Below, in pieces: positions 12,774 through 22,036 of a stretch of 42,982 bases of DNA. The translations under genes and the position numbers were made by a program. How positions within the stretch are numbered: the first letter of the stretch is position 1; each line of letters starts with the position of its first letter. This DNA is from Microvirga zambiensis WSM3693 (GTDB lineage Bacteria > Pseudomonadota > Alphaproteobacteria > Rhizobiales > Beijerinckiaceae), in NCBI RefSeq assembly GCF_016735695.1, contig NZ_JAERQD010000049.1, positions 1 to 42,982 on the forward strand, written 5' to 3'. Under the pieces are notes generated by a model. The model searched no databases and was not told the DNA's origin. It worked only from the letters and a program-made list of their open reading frames with translations.

Positions 12774-13370
12774 TCACCGCGCCAGCGACAGCGGCGCGCC
12801 CGACTTCGCCAGAACGCCGCTCAGCGAGGACGAGGAACCGCGCAGGCGTGCGGCGACCGCGCCGCCGGTCTGGTAGAGATAGACCTCGCCGTCGCGATAG
12901 TCCCAGGCATTGACCTTGGACAGGTCCTGGTTCGAACAGCCGGAGGCCGAGGCGCGATAGAGATCGAGCGAGGGAGAGCTCGAGAGCTGGATGCGGCAGG
13001 AACCGCCCGAGGTCTGGGCACTCCAGTTGCCGACCATGGCGGTGCGGCTCGAAGGGGCGGGAGCAGGTGCTGGCGCAGGCGCCGGACCGCCGATGGTCGG
13101 CGGCGGCGGAGCCGGCGGCAGGCCGGCGATGTCGGTGCCGCCGGCAGGAGGCGGTGCCATCGGGTCCGAGGGCAGCGGCGCACCGGCGAGCGGCGGCAGG
13201 GGAGCGGCCTCGATCGGCCCAGAGGGCACGGCCTCGACCGGCGGCGCCTCGATCATGGGCGCCGCGCCTGCGCCGGGAACCGTGGCACCGCCGAGGCGGG
13301 TCGAGGAACAGGCGCCAAGCGCCAGGGCAGAGCAGAGCACCGCGCCGGTCAACCACAGAGATCTCGTCAT
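12774..13370 (-). CDS. Omp19-like outer membrane lipoprotein, protease-inhibitor fold
   Basis: This 198-aa protein has a lipoprotein signal with lipobox ALGAC (Cys21), a long Pro/Ala linker (about residues 25-108) and a C-terminal beta-barrel domain (about 110-198) resembling Brucella Omp19 and the AprI/Inh metalloprotease inhibitors. Shared features are GNWSAQTSGGSCRI at the first strand, a second Cys in ASGCSNQDLS that would form the disulfide, GGAVAARL and the C-terminal APLSLAR. Omp19 is known to inhibit host and bacterial proteases; the role here is inferred. It is transcribed alone or with zapE below. Confidence 0.88.
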   Translation of the reverse strand: MTRSLWLTGAVLCSALALGACSSTRLGGATVPGAGAAPMIEAPPVEAVPSGPIEAAPLPPLAGAPLPSDPMAPPPAGGTDIAGLPPAPPPPTIGGPAPAPAPAPAPSSRTAMVGNWSAQTSGGSCRIQLSSSPSLDLYRASASGCSNQDLSKVNAWDYRDGEVYLYQTGGAVAARLRGSSSSLSGVLAKSGAPLSLAR

Positions 13371-13490
13371 CGTCGTCCTCGAATTCAGGCCGCCCCTGAG
13401 GGCGGCTCATCGTATCGGCTCAGGTTATCGGGAGGAATATGAACCCAGGCCAATCGTGTTCCGGTTTCGACATATGGGATCGCCATTCAC

Positions 13491-13516
13491 AAAAAAAGGC
13501 GCCCGTGGCGCCTTTT
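13491..13516 (-). terminator. Rho-independent terminator of the sdh operon
   Basis: On the minus strand the sequence reads AAAAGGCGCC, loop ACG, GGCGCCTTTT, then three more T. The stem is perfect and the U-tract is clear. It lies 22 bp past the sdhB stop. Confidence 0.93.
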
Positions 13517-13538
13517 CGCAAGTTGTTGCAAGGAAGCG

Positions 13539-14321
13539 TCACACGGCGCGCGCGATCATCATCTTCTTGATCTCGGCGATGGCCTTGGCCGGGTTGAGGC
13601 CCTTGGGGCAGGTGTTGGCACAATTCATGATCGTGTGGCAGCGATAGAGCCGGAACGGATCGTGCAGGTCGTCGAGACGCTCGCCGGTGGCCTCGTCGCG
13701 GGAATCGATCAGCCAGCGATAGGCCTGGAGCAGGGCTGCGGGGCCCAGGAAGCGGTCGCCGTTCCACCAATAGCTCGGGCAGGAGGTGGTGCAGCAGGCG
13801 CAGAGAATGCACTCGTAGAGGCCGTCGAGCTTCGAGCGCTCCTCCGGCGTCTGACGCCACTCGGTCTCCGGCGCCGGCGTCTCGGTCTGGAGCCAGGGCT
13901 CGACGGAGGCATGCTGGGCGAAGAAGCTCGTCAGGTCCGGCACCAGATCCTTCAGCACCGGCATGTGCGGCAGCGGATAGATCTTGACCGCGCCCGAGCC
14001 GCAATCGTCGATGCCGAGCGTGCAGGCGAGCGTGTTGCCGCCCATGATGTTCATGGCGCAGGAGCCGCAGATGCCCTCGCGGCAGGAGCGGCGGAAGACC
14101 AGCGTCGCGTCGACGTTGTTCTTGATCCAGAGCAGGGCATCGAGAACCATCGGGCCGCAATCGTCGCGGTCGACGTAATAGGTGTCGATGCGCGGATTCT
14201 GCCCGTCATCCGGGTTCCAGCGGTAGATGCGGAATTCCTGGACGTTCGAGGCACCTTCCGGCTTCGGCCAGGTCTTGCCTTCGGTGTAGCGGGAATTCTT
14301 GGGAAGTTGAAACTGAGCCAT
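13539..14321 (-). CDS. sdhB: Succinate dehydrogenase iron-sulfur subunit
   Basis: This 260-aa subunit carries electrons from FAD to ubiquinone through three iron-sulfur clusters. All ligands are visible: the [2Fe-2S] set Cys80, Cys85, Cys88 and Cys100; the [4Fe-4S] and [3Fe-4S] sets drawn from Cys171, Cys174, Cys177, Cys181, Cys228, Cys234 and Cys238. Length and the N-terminal FRIYRWNPDDGQNPRIDTY fit the alphaproteobacterial and mitochondrial form. It is the last gene of sdhCDAB and is separated from sdhA by a palindromic element (14345-14437). Confidence 0.98.
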   Translation of the reverse strand: MAQFQLPKNSRYTEGKTWPKPEGASNVQEFRIYRWNPDDGQNPRIDTYYVDRDDCGPMVLDALLWIKNNVDATLVFRRSCREGICGSCAMNIMGGNTLACTLGIDDCGSGAVKIYPLPHMPVLKDLVPDLTSFFAQHASVEPWLQTETPAPETEWRQTPEERSKLDGLYECILCACCTTSCPSYWWNGDRFLGPAALLQAYRWLIDSRDEATGERLDDLHDPFRLYRCHTIMNCANTCPKGLNPAKAIAEIKKMMIARAV

Positions 14322-14344
14322 TAGGACTTACCTTGCCTCTACTT

Positions 14345-14437
14345 CGTCATGCCCGGCGCTCTGAGCCGGGTATCCACGCCTTTGCTGCGCACTGGCGTGG
14401 GAAGACGTGGATGGCCGGGACAAGCCCGGCCATGACG
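14345..14437. repeat. REP-like palindromic element, copy 5, between sdhA and sdhB
   Basis: This 93-bp unit begins CGTCATGCCCGGCGCTCTG and ends CCCGGCCATGACG and retains the ACGCC / GGCGTGG and AAGACGTGG core. It fills the 124-bp sdhA-sdhB gap, from 8 bp after the sdhA stop. Its presence in a tightly co-expressed operon shows it does not block transcription. Confidence 0.85.
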
Positions 14438-14445
14438 GGTGTTGG

Positions 14446-16269
14446 TCAATACACGCGAGCCTTGGGCTCGATGTACTGGATGTCGTTCGACATGGTGTAG
14501 GTGTGCACCGGGCGGTAATCGAGGGTCACCTTGTGCGAGGTGTCGTCGAGCCAGGCGAGGGTGTGCTTCATCCAGTTCTTGTCGTCGCGCTCGGAGAAGT
14601 CCTCGCGGGCATGCGCCCCGCGGGATTCCTGACGGTTCGCAGCGCCTTCCATGGTGACGACGGCCTGCCCGATCAGGTTGTCGAACTCCAGCGTCTCGAG
14701 AAGGTCGGTGTTCCAGATCAGCGAGCGGTCCGTGACCTTGATGTCGGCGGCCGCGCTCCACACGTCGTGGATGAGCTTCACGCCCTCTTCCAGAACCTCG
14801 CCGGTGCGGAACACCGCGCAGTTGTTCTGCATGGTGCGCTGCATCTGCATGCGCAGATCGGCGGTGGTGGTGGAACCGTTGGCATAGCGGAACTTGTCGA
14901 GGCGCGAGAGCGCGAGCGCGTCGGCGCTCTTGGGCAGATCCGCATGGCGCGCGTTCGGCTCCAGGATCTCGGCGCAGCGCAGGCCCGCCGCGCGGCCGAA
15001 CACCACGAGATCGATGAGCGAGTTCGAGCCGAGGCGGTTGGCGCCGTGCACGGACACGCAGGCCGCCTCGCCCAAAGCCATCAGGCCCGGCACCACCGTA
15101 TCCGGGTTGCCGTTTTTGAGCGTCAGCACTTCGCCGTGATAATTCGTCGGGATGCCGCCCATGTTGTAGTGCACGGTCGGCAGGACCGGGATCGGCTCCT
15201 TCGTCACGTCGACGCCGGCGAAGATCTTCGCGCTCTCCGAGATGCCGGGCAGGCGTTCGTGCAGGATCTTCGGGTCGAGATGGTCGAGGTGGAGATAGAT
15301 GTGGTCCTTGTTCTTGCCGACGCCGCGGCCGGCACGGATCTCCATGGTCATGGCGCGCGAGACCACGTCGCGGGAGGCGAGATCTTTCGCGGATGGCGCA
15401 TAGCGCTCCATGAAGCGCTCGCCTTCCGAGTTCGTCAGATAGCCGCCCTCGCCGCGCGCCCCCTCGGTGATGAGGCAGCCCGAGCCGTAGATGCCGGTCG
15501 GATGGAACTGCACGAACTCCATGTCCTGCAGCGGCAGGCCTGCGCGCAGCACCATGGCGTTGCCGTCGCCGGTGCAGGTATGGGCCGAGGTCGCGGAGAA
15601 ATAGGCGCGTCCGTAGCCGCCGGTGGCGAGGATCGTCATGTGGGCGCGGAAGCGGTGGATCTCGCCGGTCGACTGGTTGAGCGCGACGACGCCGATGCAG
15701 CGGCCGTCGGAATCCATCATCAGGTCGAGGGCGAAATACTCGATGAAGAAGTTGGTCTGGTTGCGCACCGCCTGGCCGTAGAGCGTGTGCAGGATCGCGT
15801 GGCCCGTGCGGTCGGCGGCGGCGCAGGTGCGCTGCGCGGTGCCCTTGCCGAACTCGGTGGTCATGCCGCCGAACGGGCGCTGGTAGATCTTGCCCTCGGC
15901 CGTGCGCGAGAACGGAACGCCCCAATGCTCGAGCTCATAGACCGCGGCCGGCGCATTGCGCACGAGATATTCGATGGCGTCCTGGTCGCCGAGCCAGTCC
16001 GAGCCCTTCACGGTGTCGTACATATGCCAGCGCCAATCGTCCGGCCCCATATTGCCGAGCGAGGCGGAGATGCCGCCCTGTGCGGCGACCGTGTGCGAGC
16101 GGGTCGGGAACACTTTGGTGATGCAGGCGGTGCGCAGGCCCGCCTGCGAGCAGCCGACGGTGGCGCGCAGGCCCGCGCCGCCCGCACCCACGATCACCAC
16201 GTCGAAGGTATGGTCGACGATGGTGTAGGCCTTGCCGTTGACGGCGGCGCCGTTCGTTGCTTGAGCCAT
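14446..16269 (-). CDS. sdhA: Succinate dehydrogenase flavoprotein subunit
   Basis: This 607-aa subunit oxidises succinate to fumarate with covalently bound FAD. The N-terminal dinucleotide fold GAGGAGLRA (about 28-36), the covalent-FAD His59 in RSHTVAAQGG, the active-site region with HPTGIYGSG, and GANRLGSNSL are all present. The C-terminal domain ends with the conserved RPVHTYTM. Start ATG has AAGGA upstream and follows sdhD by 11 bp. Length is in the usual 585-615 range. Confidence 0.98.
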   Translation of the reverse strand: MAQATNGAAVNGKAYTIVDHTFDVVIVGAGGAGLRATVGCSQAGLRTACITKVFPTRSHTVAAQGGISASLGNMGPDDWRWHMYDTVKGSDWLGDQDAIEYLVRNAPAAVYELEHWGVPFSRTAEGKIYQRPFGGMTTEFGKGTAQRTCAAADRTGHAILHTLYGQAVRNQTNFFIEYFALDLMMDSDGRCIGVVALNQSTGEIHRFRAHMTILATGGYGRAYFSATSAHTCTGDGNAMVLRAGLPLQDMEFVQFHPTGIYGSGCLITEGARGEGGYLTNSEGERFMERYAPSAKDLASRDVVSRAMTMEIRAGRGVGKNKDHIYLHLDHLDPKILHERLPGISESAKIFAGVDVTKEPIPVLPTVHYNMGGIPTNYHGEVLTLKNGNPDTVVPGLMALGEAACVSVHGANRLGSNSLIDLVVFGRAAGLRCAEILEPNARHADLPKSADALALSRLDKFRYANGSTTTADLRMQMQRTMQNNCAVFRTGEVLEEGVKLIHDVWSAAADIKVTDRSLIWNTDLLETLEFDNLIGQAVVTMEGAANRQESRGAHAREDFSERDDKNWMKHTLAWLDDTSHKVTLDYRPVHTYTMSNDIQYIEPKARVY

Positions 16270-16280
16270 GAGAGAATTCC

Positions 16281-16700
16281 TTAAACCAGAATGCGGCCGA
16301 GGCTGACCTTGAGGATGGCGTAGAGGCAGGCCACCGCGATGATCACCGCATAGAAATTGTTGGCCATGACGGCGACGATCTTGAGCATGCGGTCATGGAT
16401 GTAGTCTTCGATGACGATCTGCATGCCGAGACGCATGTGATTGGTCACCGAGATGACCGCGAGGATCAGGATGATCGCGACGAGCGGATGCGAGATGATG
16501 GCGATCGCCTCCTGATAGGAGGGCGAGCCGGCGAGCGCCGCCACGATGATCACGAAGGCGATGACGAGAGGCACGTTCGACACCGCCGTGACGCGGTGGA
16601 TCCACCAATGCTCGACGCCGTGCCCGGCGGCGCCGAGGCCCTTTACGCGGGCGAGCGGGGTGCGCATGGAAACGCGGGTGTCAGCCCTGTTGTCGGCCAT
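16281..16700 (-). CDS. sdhD: Succinate dehydrogenase membrane anchor subunit
   Basis: This 139-aa membrane protein has three predicted transmembrane helices (about residues 45-65, 75-95 and 112-135) and anchors SdhAB. RVKGLGAAGHGVEHWWIHRVTA is the alphaproteobacterial N-terminal signature, with the HR pair near the quinone site, and NHMRLGMQIVIEDYIHD is the conserved heme/quinone segment. The frame extends upstream to 16853 but the ATG at 16700 has AGGAGCAGG in front and lies 13 bp after the sdhC stop, so it is the natural start. Confidence 0.95.
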   Translation of the reverse strand: MADNRADTRVSMRTPLARVKGLGAAGHGVEHWWIHRVTAVSNVPLVIAFVIIVAALAGSPSYQEAIAIISHPLVAIILILAVISVTNHMRLGMQIVIEDYIHDRMLKIVAVMANNFYAVIIAVACLYAILKVSLGRILV

Positions 16701-16713
16701 GGGTCCTGCTCCT

Positions 16714-17109
16714 TCAGAAAGCGATGAGGGCGACGACCCAGATCGCCAGCGTGAGCGCGACCGAGCCGATGAGGGTGAAGCGGGCCATGGCGATGCGCTG
16801 ATCGGCCTCCATGCCGTAGCCGAAATCCCAGACCAGGTGGCGCACGCCGCCAAGCATGTGGTGCATCAGGATCCAGGTGTAGACGAAGAGGATCAGGTAG
16901 CCGAGGGGCGAGCCGAAGAACCATTGCACGGTATCGAAAGCCGAAGGTCCGGAGGCGAGAGCCACGAGCCAGATCGCGAAAAGCGCGATGCCGCCGTAGA
17001 GCGCGATGCCCGTGAGACGATGGACGACGGACATCGCCATCGTCCAGCTCCACTTGTAAACCTGAAGATGCGGGGACAGGGGCCGCGGGGCCACTTTCGC
17101 CTCAGCCAT
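16714..17109 (-). CDS. sdhC: Succinate dehydrogenase cytochrome b556 subunit
   Basis: This 131-aa membrane subunit has three transmembrane helices. RPLSPHLQVYKW at the N-terminus, SVVHRLTG with His30, and the heme-binding stretch HMLGGVRHLVWD carrying His84, Gly88, Arg90 and His91 match the family; His84 aligns with the E. coli heme ligand. The ATG at 17109 is chosen over the longer open frame to 17214 because AGGAGTGA lies 7 bases upstream and MAEAKVAPRPLSPH is the expected start. It opens the sdhCDAB operon, divergent from a LysR-type gene. Confidence 0.96.
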   Translation of the reverse strand: MAEAKVAPRPLSPHLQVYKWSWTMAMSVVHRLTGIALYGGIALFAIWLVALASGPSAFDTVQWFFGSPLGYLILFVYTWILMHHMLGGVRHLVWDFGYGMEADQRIAMARFTLIGSVALTLAIWVVALIAF

Positions 17110-17312
17110 GATGGTCACTCCTGGTCGGCGACGAAGGGTCGCCCGTAGTTTGGAACGGTTCGTATCGGATGCGCGGCAACACCGCAATGCGCCTTCTGCC
17201 CAAGGTGGTAACAACAGGACACACTTCGTCAGCCGCGAAGATACCTCCGAGCTCGCTTATCGCACAATTTTTAATTATTCTTATCTACCTTCGCGGATGA
17301 CGAAGGAAGCCT
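17110..17312. promoter_or_regulatory. Divergent sdhC / lysR-type intergenic region
   Basis: These 203 bp must contain the promoters for sdhCDAB (leftwards) and the LysR-type gene (rightwards). Most is GC-rich, but 17261-17288 is a sharp AT-rich block (CACAATTTTTAATTATTC), 25 bp upstream of the regulator start. Such a block in a divergent LysR layout is the usual place for regulator binding and promoter melting. I cannot assign hexamers with confidence. Confidence 0.5.
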
Positions 17313-18200
17313 ATGCAATTCGACCTGACCGATCTGAGCCTCTTCCGGCACGTGGTGGAGGCGGGAAGCATCACCCACGGCGCCGAGAGAGCCCATCTCG
17401 CGCTCGCCGCCGCGAGCACCCGTATCCGCAACATGGAGAAATCGCTCGGCGCCCCCCTCCTCCTACGCAACCGTCAGGGCGTGACCCCCACGCCCGCCGG
17501 GCGGACCCTGCTGCAGCATGCCCGCGCCATGCTGGCCCAGGCCGAGCGCCTGCGCGAGGATCTCGGCTCCTATACCGGCGGACTGACCGGCCAGATCCGG
17601 ATCCTGTCCAACACCAACGCCCTGACCGAGTTCCTGCCGGAAGTGCTCGGCTCCTTTCTCGCCAGCCACCCGCAGGTTTCCATCGACCTGGAGGAACGCC
17701 TCAGCGACGAGATCGTCGGGCTGATCGCGGAAGGCGTCGGCGATCTCGGCATCGTGGCGGGCACGGTCGATACCGGCCGGCTCGAGACCTATCCGTTCCG
17801 CAGCGACCGCTTCGTCCTCGTGGTGCCGAACGGCCATCCCCTCGCCGCCAAGGCGAGCATTCCCTTCGCCGAGGTGCTGGAGCACGATTTCGTCGGCCTC
17901 GACCGGGCGAGCGCCCTGCAGCGCTTTCTCGCCGGCAAGGCGAGCCGCATCGGCAAGCCGATCCGCCTGAGGGTGCAGCTGCGCAGCTTCGATGCCGTCT
18001 GCCGCATGGTGGAGGCAGGCGTGGGTTTAGGCATCGTGCCGGAAACCACCGCCCGCCGCGCCGCCCGCACCGCATCCATCATCGCCGTCGATCTGGACGA
18101 CGCCTGGGCCGCCCGCGACCTGACGCTCTGCATCCGGTCCCTGAAGGACCTCCCGCCATCCGCACGGCAACTGGTGGAGCATCTGCGCAAGGAGGCCTGA
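17313..18200 (+). CDS. LysR-family transcriptional regulator
   Basis: This 295-aa regulator has the N-terminal winged HTH (residues 1-60) LFRHVVEAGSITHGAER and the following LTLSQPAVS-like helix replaced by HLALAAASTRIRNMEKSLGAPLL-type sequence, then a periplasmic-binding-like effector domain (about 90-290). A strong GAAGGAAG site precedes the ATG. It is divergent from sdhC, the classical layout for a LysR regulator controlling its neighbour, so control of succinate dehydrogenase is possible but unproven. No effector can be read from the sequence. Confidence 0.93.
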   Translation: MQFDLTDLSLFRHVVEAGSITHGAERAHLALAAASTRIRNMEKSLGAPLLLRNRQGVTPTPAGRTLLQHARAMLAQAERLREDLGSYTGGLTGQIRILSNTNALTEFLPEVLGSFLASHPQVSIDLEERLSDEIVGLIAEGVGDLGIVAGTVDTGRLETYPFRSDRFVLVVPNGHPLAAKASIPFAEVLEHDFVGLDRASALQRFLAGKASRIGKPIRLRVQLRSFDAVCRMVEAGVGLGIVPETTARRAARTASIIAVDLDDAWAARDLTLCIRSLKDLPPSARQLVEHLRKEA

Positions 18201-18332
18201 CCGGCCATTCTAGGAATTCACGCCTGCGCGCCTTCAAAACGCCGTGAGGATGGAATGATTATCCTCGGCGAGTTGTCTGTAGAGCCGTCCGTCTCGAACA
18301 AGGACGGCCCGACATCTCCAAGGAGGAAACAC

Positions 18333-19007
18333 ATGCGTGGAACGGACAGCCTTTCGCTTATCGCCGCCATCGGCCTCTTGACGCTTGCTCCCATCGGGGC
18401 GGCCCAGGCCCAGAGCGTGCAGGAGACCACGTTCTTCATCACCAGCGCCGGTTCGGGAAAGGGCGCGGATCTCGGCGGACTCGATGGCGCGGACCGGATT
18501 TGCCAGACCCTCGCCGAGGCCGCCGGCATTCGCGGCAAGGTGTGGCGCGCCTATCTCTCCACGCAAGCCGCGGGCGGCGCGACGGCCGTCAACGCCAAGG
18601 ACCGGATCGGACGCGGGCCGTGGCAGAACGCGAAGGGCGTCGTCGTCGCGAAGGACGTCGCGGACCTGCATGGGCCCAGCAACAACCTCACCAAGCAGAC
18701 GGCGATCACCGAGAAGGGCGGCATGGTGAACGGCCGCGGCGACCAGCCGAACCAGCACGACATGCTCACCGGCTCGCAGCCCGACGGCACGGCCTTTGCG
18801 GGCAATCAGGACATGACCTGCGGCAACTGGACGAAGAGCGGCACGGAGGGCGCGGCCATGACGGGCCATCACGACCGCACGGGCACCGACGATTCGGCGC
18901 CGGCCAAGTCGTGGAACTCGTCCCACGCCACCCGCGGCGGCTGCAGCCAGGACGCCCTGCGCGGCACCGGCGGCGCCGGCCTGTTCTATTGCTTCGCGGC
19001 GAATTGA
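18333..19007 (+). CDS. Secreted endostatin/lectin-like domain protein
   Basis: This 224-aa protein has a signal peptide (about residues 1-27, ending GAAQAQS) and a single domain with FFITSAGSGKGADLGGLDGAD, CQTLAEAAG, WRAYLST and a C-terminal TRGGCSQDALRGTGGAGLFYC. The layout GADLGGLxGAD...WRAYLS recurs in proteobacterial periplasmic proteins that resemble the collagen XV/XVIII endostatin and C-type-lectin fold. Cysteines near 53, 168, 209 and 221 could form disulfides. The ATG at 18333 has a perfect AAGGAGG site. Function is unknown; carbohydrate or surface binding is a fold-level guess. Confidence 0.8.
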   Translation: MRGTDSLSLIAAIGLLTLAPIGAAQAQSVQETTFFITSAGSGKGADLGGLDGADRICQTLAEAAGIRGKVWRAYLSTQAAGGATAVNAKDRIGRGPWQNAKGVVVAKDVADLHGPSNNLTKQTAITEKGGMVNGRGDQPNQHDMLTGSQPDGTAFAGNQDMTCGNWTKSGTEGAAMTGHHDRTGTDDSAPAKSWNSSHATRGGCSQDALRGTGGAGLFYCFAAN

Positions 19008-19071
19008 TTGCTCAGGCGATGGGGCCCCTTCCCCCTTGTGGGGAGCGATGACCACGAAGGTTTGGCGCTGC

Positions 19072-19260
19072 CTCACCTCTCCTTGAGGGAGAGGTCGCGC
19101 CGGAGGCGCGGGAGAGGGGTTACAGGTCTATCCGGAGAAGGCGGTGCCCCCTCACCCTCGCTGCGCTCGACCTCTCCCCACCGGGGAGAGGTGAAGCTGC
19201 GGCGGCAGAGATGGATCTCGGGAACACTCGAGATCCGGGGAGAGGTGAGGAAACGGCACC
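19072..19260. repeat. Cluster of GAGAGG hairpins
   Basis: Three hairpins follow one another: ACCTCTCC-TTGA-GGGAGAGGT (19075-19095), a perfect ACCTCTCCCC-ACC-GGGGAGAGGT (19170-19192), and GGATCTCG...CGAGATCC (19211-19234). The CTCTCCC/GGGAGAG unit is a second dispersed family in the window, seen again at 42224-42242 and 42561-42582. The cluster lies between two convergent genes (the lectin-like protein and folD) and could serve both transcript ends. Confidence 0.7.
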
Positions 19261-19294
19261 GTCGCGCCTGTTCCTTTGAGCTTAGGAGCTAAAT

Positions 19295-20206
19295 TCATCC
19301 CGCTTGCGCGGCGAAATCCACCGCCGGCATCGTGAGCCCGCGCCGGAGGCAGGCTGCTTCGAGCGTGTTGCGCAAAAGACAAGCGATGGTCATGGGGCCG
19401 ACGCCGCCGGGGACGGGCGTGATGGCGGAAGCGACTTCGGCCGCTTCCGCATAGGCCACGTCGCCGACCACCTTGGTCTTGCCATCGCCGGCGGCCGGGT
19501 TCGGCACCCGGTTGATGCCCACATCGATCACGATGGCGCCGGGCTTGACCCAGTCGCCGCGCACCATCTCGGGCCGGCCGACGGCGGCGACGAGAAGATC
19601 GGCGCTGCGGCAGACATCCGGCAGGTCGCGCGTCTTCGAATGGGCCACCGTCACCGTGCAGCTCTGGGCGATCAGCAGCTGCGCCAGCGGCTTGCCGACG
19701 ATGTTGGAGCGTCCGACCACCACGGCGTTGAGACCGGAAAGATCGCGCCGGACCGATTGCGCCAGCAGCAGGCACCCCAAGGGCGTGCAAGAGACGAGGC
19801 CCGGCACGCCGGTCATGAGCCTGCCGGCATTGATCGGGTGGAAGCCGTCCACGTCCTTTGCCGGATCGATCGCCTCGATCACCTTCTGCGCATCGATCTG
19901 CTTCGGCAGCGGCAATTGCACGAGGATGCCGTCGACCGCCGGATCGGCATTGAGCCGGGCGATGAGCGACAGAAGCTCCGTCTCGGAGGTGGAGGCCGGC
20001 AGCTTGTGCTCGAAGGAGCGCATGCCGACCTCGACGGTCTGGCGCGCCTTGTTCTTCACATAGAGCTGGCTCGCCGGATCCTCGCCGACGATCACCACCG
20101 CAAGTCCCGGCGTCACCCCCTGCCCCGCCAGGGTCCGGACGGCTCCGGCAATGCGGGAGCGCAGACCCTCGGCATAGGCTTTTCCGTCGATGATGGTGGC
20201 GGTCAT
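19295..20206 (-). CDS. folD: Bifunctional methylenetetrahydrofolate dehydrogenase/cyclohydrolase
   Basis: This 303-aa cytosolic enzyme interconverts 5,10-methylene-THF and 10-formyl-THF. The catalytic YVKNKAR (Tyr-Lys pair near residues 49-53), QLPLPKQID, the NADP-binding VVVGRSNIVGKPLA and the C-terminal TPVPGGVGPMT are all present. Length is within 280-305 aa. Its ATG overlaps the stop of the DUF167 gene (ATGA), so the two are translationally coupled, in an operon with yggT. Confidence 0.97.
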   Translation of the reverse strand: MTATIIDGKAYAEGLRSRIAGAVRTLAGQGVTPGLAVVIVGEDPASQLYVKNKARQTVEVGMRSFEHKLPASTSETELLSLIARLNADPAVDGILVQLPLPKQIDAQKVIEAIDPAKDVDGFHPINAGRLMTGVPGLVSCTPLGCLLLAQSVRRDLSGLNAVVVGRSNIVGKPLAQLLIAQSCTVTVAHSKTRDLPDVCRSADLLVAAVGRPEMVRGDWVKPGAIVIDVGINRVPNPAAGDGKTKVVGDVAYAEAAEVASAITPVPGGVGPMTIACLLRNTLEAACLRRGLTMPAVDFAAQAG

Positions 20207-20526
20207 GGGCTCCGTCCTGTCAAAGCGGCAAGGGTGGCGGCAATCCTGTCACCCTCGCCCGAAATCAAAAAGGTCTTCAGCCGGGCGGAGGCGCCCGCCT
20301 CCAGGCTTACAGCCGAGGCGGGCAGCTTCATGCTCTTGGCCAGGAGCCGTCGCACGCCCTCGTTCGCCGCCCCGTCATGCGGCGCGGCCCTGACCCTCAC
20401 CTTCAGCACCGCCCTGCCGTCCGAGAGGATCTCGACCCCGTCGATGGCATCCCGACCGCCCCTGGGCGTCACACGCACCCGGACCTCGAGCCCGTCGGAG
20501 CGAACGCGCCAGGCCGAACTCTCCAT
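20203..20526 (-). CDS. DUF167 (YggU-like) protein
   Basis: This 107-aa protein belongs to the YggU/DUF167 family: LEVRVRVTPRGGRDAID, LKVRVRAAPHDGAANEGVRRLLAK and VSLEAGASARLKTFLI are the three conserved blocks. Function of the family is unknown. It lies 4 bp beyond yggT and overlaps folD by 4 bases. The yggT-yggU order is common in proteobacteria. Confidence 0.93.
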   Translation of the reverse strand: MESSAWRVRSDGLEVRVRVTPRGGRDAIDGVEILSDGRAVLKVRVRAAPHDGAANEGVRRLLAKSMKLPASAVSLEAGASARLKTFLISGEGDRIAATLAALTGRSP

Positions 20527-20530
20527 CCGC

Positions 20531-20821
20531 TTAGAAGGCGATCGGCATCAGGTAGTCGACGATCAGGTTCTGGATGAAGATGATGAGCAAAATCAGGATG
20601 ATGGGCGAGATGTCGACCCCACCGAGATTGGGCAGGATGCTGCGGATCGGCCTCAGGGCCGGCTCCGTCACCGCATCCAGGAAAGTCCAGATCGAGCGGA
20701 CGAAATTGTTGCGGGTGTTGACCACGTTGAAGGCTACGAGCCAGCTCAGGATCGCCGAGGCGACGATGAGATAGGTATAGAGCTGCAGGGCCAGCAGGAT
20801 GACATTGAGGAGCGCGCGCAT
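20531..20821 (-). CDS. YggT-family membrane protein
   Basis: This 96-aa protein has two hydrophobic segments (about residues 4-30 and 72-92) and the signature FLDAVTEPALRPIRSILPNLGGVDISPI between them. YggT proteins are small inner-membrane proteins, implicated in osmotic shock tolerance or division-related processes in some bacteria. It heads the yggT-DUF167-folD operon. Confidence 0.93.
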   Translation of the reverse strand: MRALLNVILLALQLYTYLIVASAILSWLVAFNVVNTRNNFVRSIWTFLDAVTEPALRPIRSILPNLGGVDISPIILILLIIFIQNLIVDYLMPIAF

Positions 20822-21004
20822 AGGGAACCTGTCAGGGATCGGCTTAGCTCATGTAACGATTGAAGCGGGACTGAACAACCCTGGCCGCACCGACCGGCCC
20901 CGATCCGCCCCTGCCGGCCGCCGTCCAATTGGCCGGCCCAGCCGATTGACAGACCAAAGCCGGGAAGCCTAAAACTTCCGCCACTTGGCTCGATTCAATC
21001 GACC

Positions 21005-21475
<471 letters not shown>

Positions 21476-21934
21476 ATGCGTATTTCTCTACTCGCTATTA
21501 TCGCGGGCAGCCTTTCGTTGGGCGCCTGCGCCACGGTTACTCGTGGCACGACCGAACAGATCACTTTCGACTCTGAACCGCCGGCGGCAATGCGGACTTC
21601 AACCGGCCTGACCTGCCCTACGACTCCTTGCACATTGCAGGTCGATCGGAAGTCAGAATTCGTCGCCACCTTCTCGAAGGACGGCTATGAAAGTCAGGAC
21701 GTCATGGTCCAGACACGCGTCGCCGGGAGTGGTGCGGCAGGATTTGCCGGCAACGTCCTGATCGGCGGCCTCGTCGGCATGGGCGTCGATGCCGCGACCG
21801 GCGCCACGCTGGAGCACTTTCCGAACCCTGTGAATGCTAGCCTGGCTCCGCTGGCTGTCTCGTCGAAATATCGGAACCGGAAGCCGGCAGCCCGGAGAGG
21901 TCCGATCAAAGAAGTTGTACCTCCGACCTCCTGA
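21476..21934 (+). CDS. Lipoprotein with PEGA-like domain
   Basis: This 152-aa protein has a lipoprotein signal with lipobox SLGAC (Cys18). The mature part starts VTRGTTEQITFDSEPPAA, followed by TCPTTPCTLQVDRKSEFVATFSKDGY, which looks like a PEGA-type beta-sandwich motif; a glycine-rich hydrophobic segment (about 93-112) follows. I recognise the type from Rhizobiales genomes but know no function. It is followed by a clear terminator at 21952-21978 and stands alone. Confidence 0.8.
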   Translation: MRISLLAIIAGSLSLGACATVTRGTTEQITFDSEPPAAMRTSTGLTCPTTPCTLQVDRKSEFVATFSKDGYESQDVMVQTRVAGSGAAGFAGNVLIGGLVGMGVDAATGATLEHFPNPVNASLAPLAVSSKYRNRKPAARRGPIKEVVPPTS

Positions 21935-21951
21935 TAGATCGAAGCGAAAGC

Positions 21952-21978
21952 AAACCCCGGCCTTGCGCCGGGGTTTTG
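21952..21978 (+). terminator. Rho-independent terminator of the lipoprotein gene
   Basis: AAACCCCGG, then CCTTGCG, then CCGGGGTTTT followed by GTTTG. The stem is perfect with a T-rich tail, 18 bp after the stop. Confidence 0.92.
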
Positions 21979-22036
21979 TTTGACCCACTCACACGCGAAA
22001 ATCTCCCAACCTTATGTGGGGCAAGGCGGCTGGCCG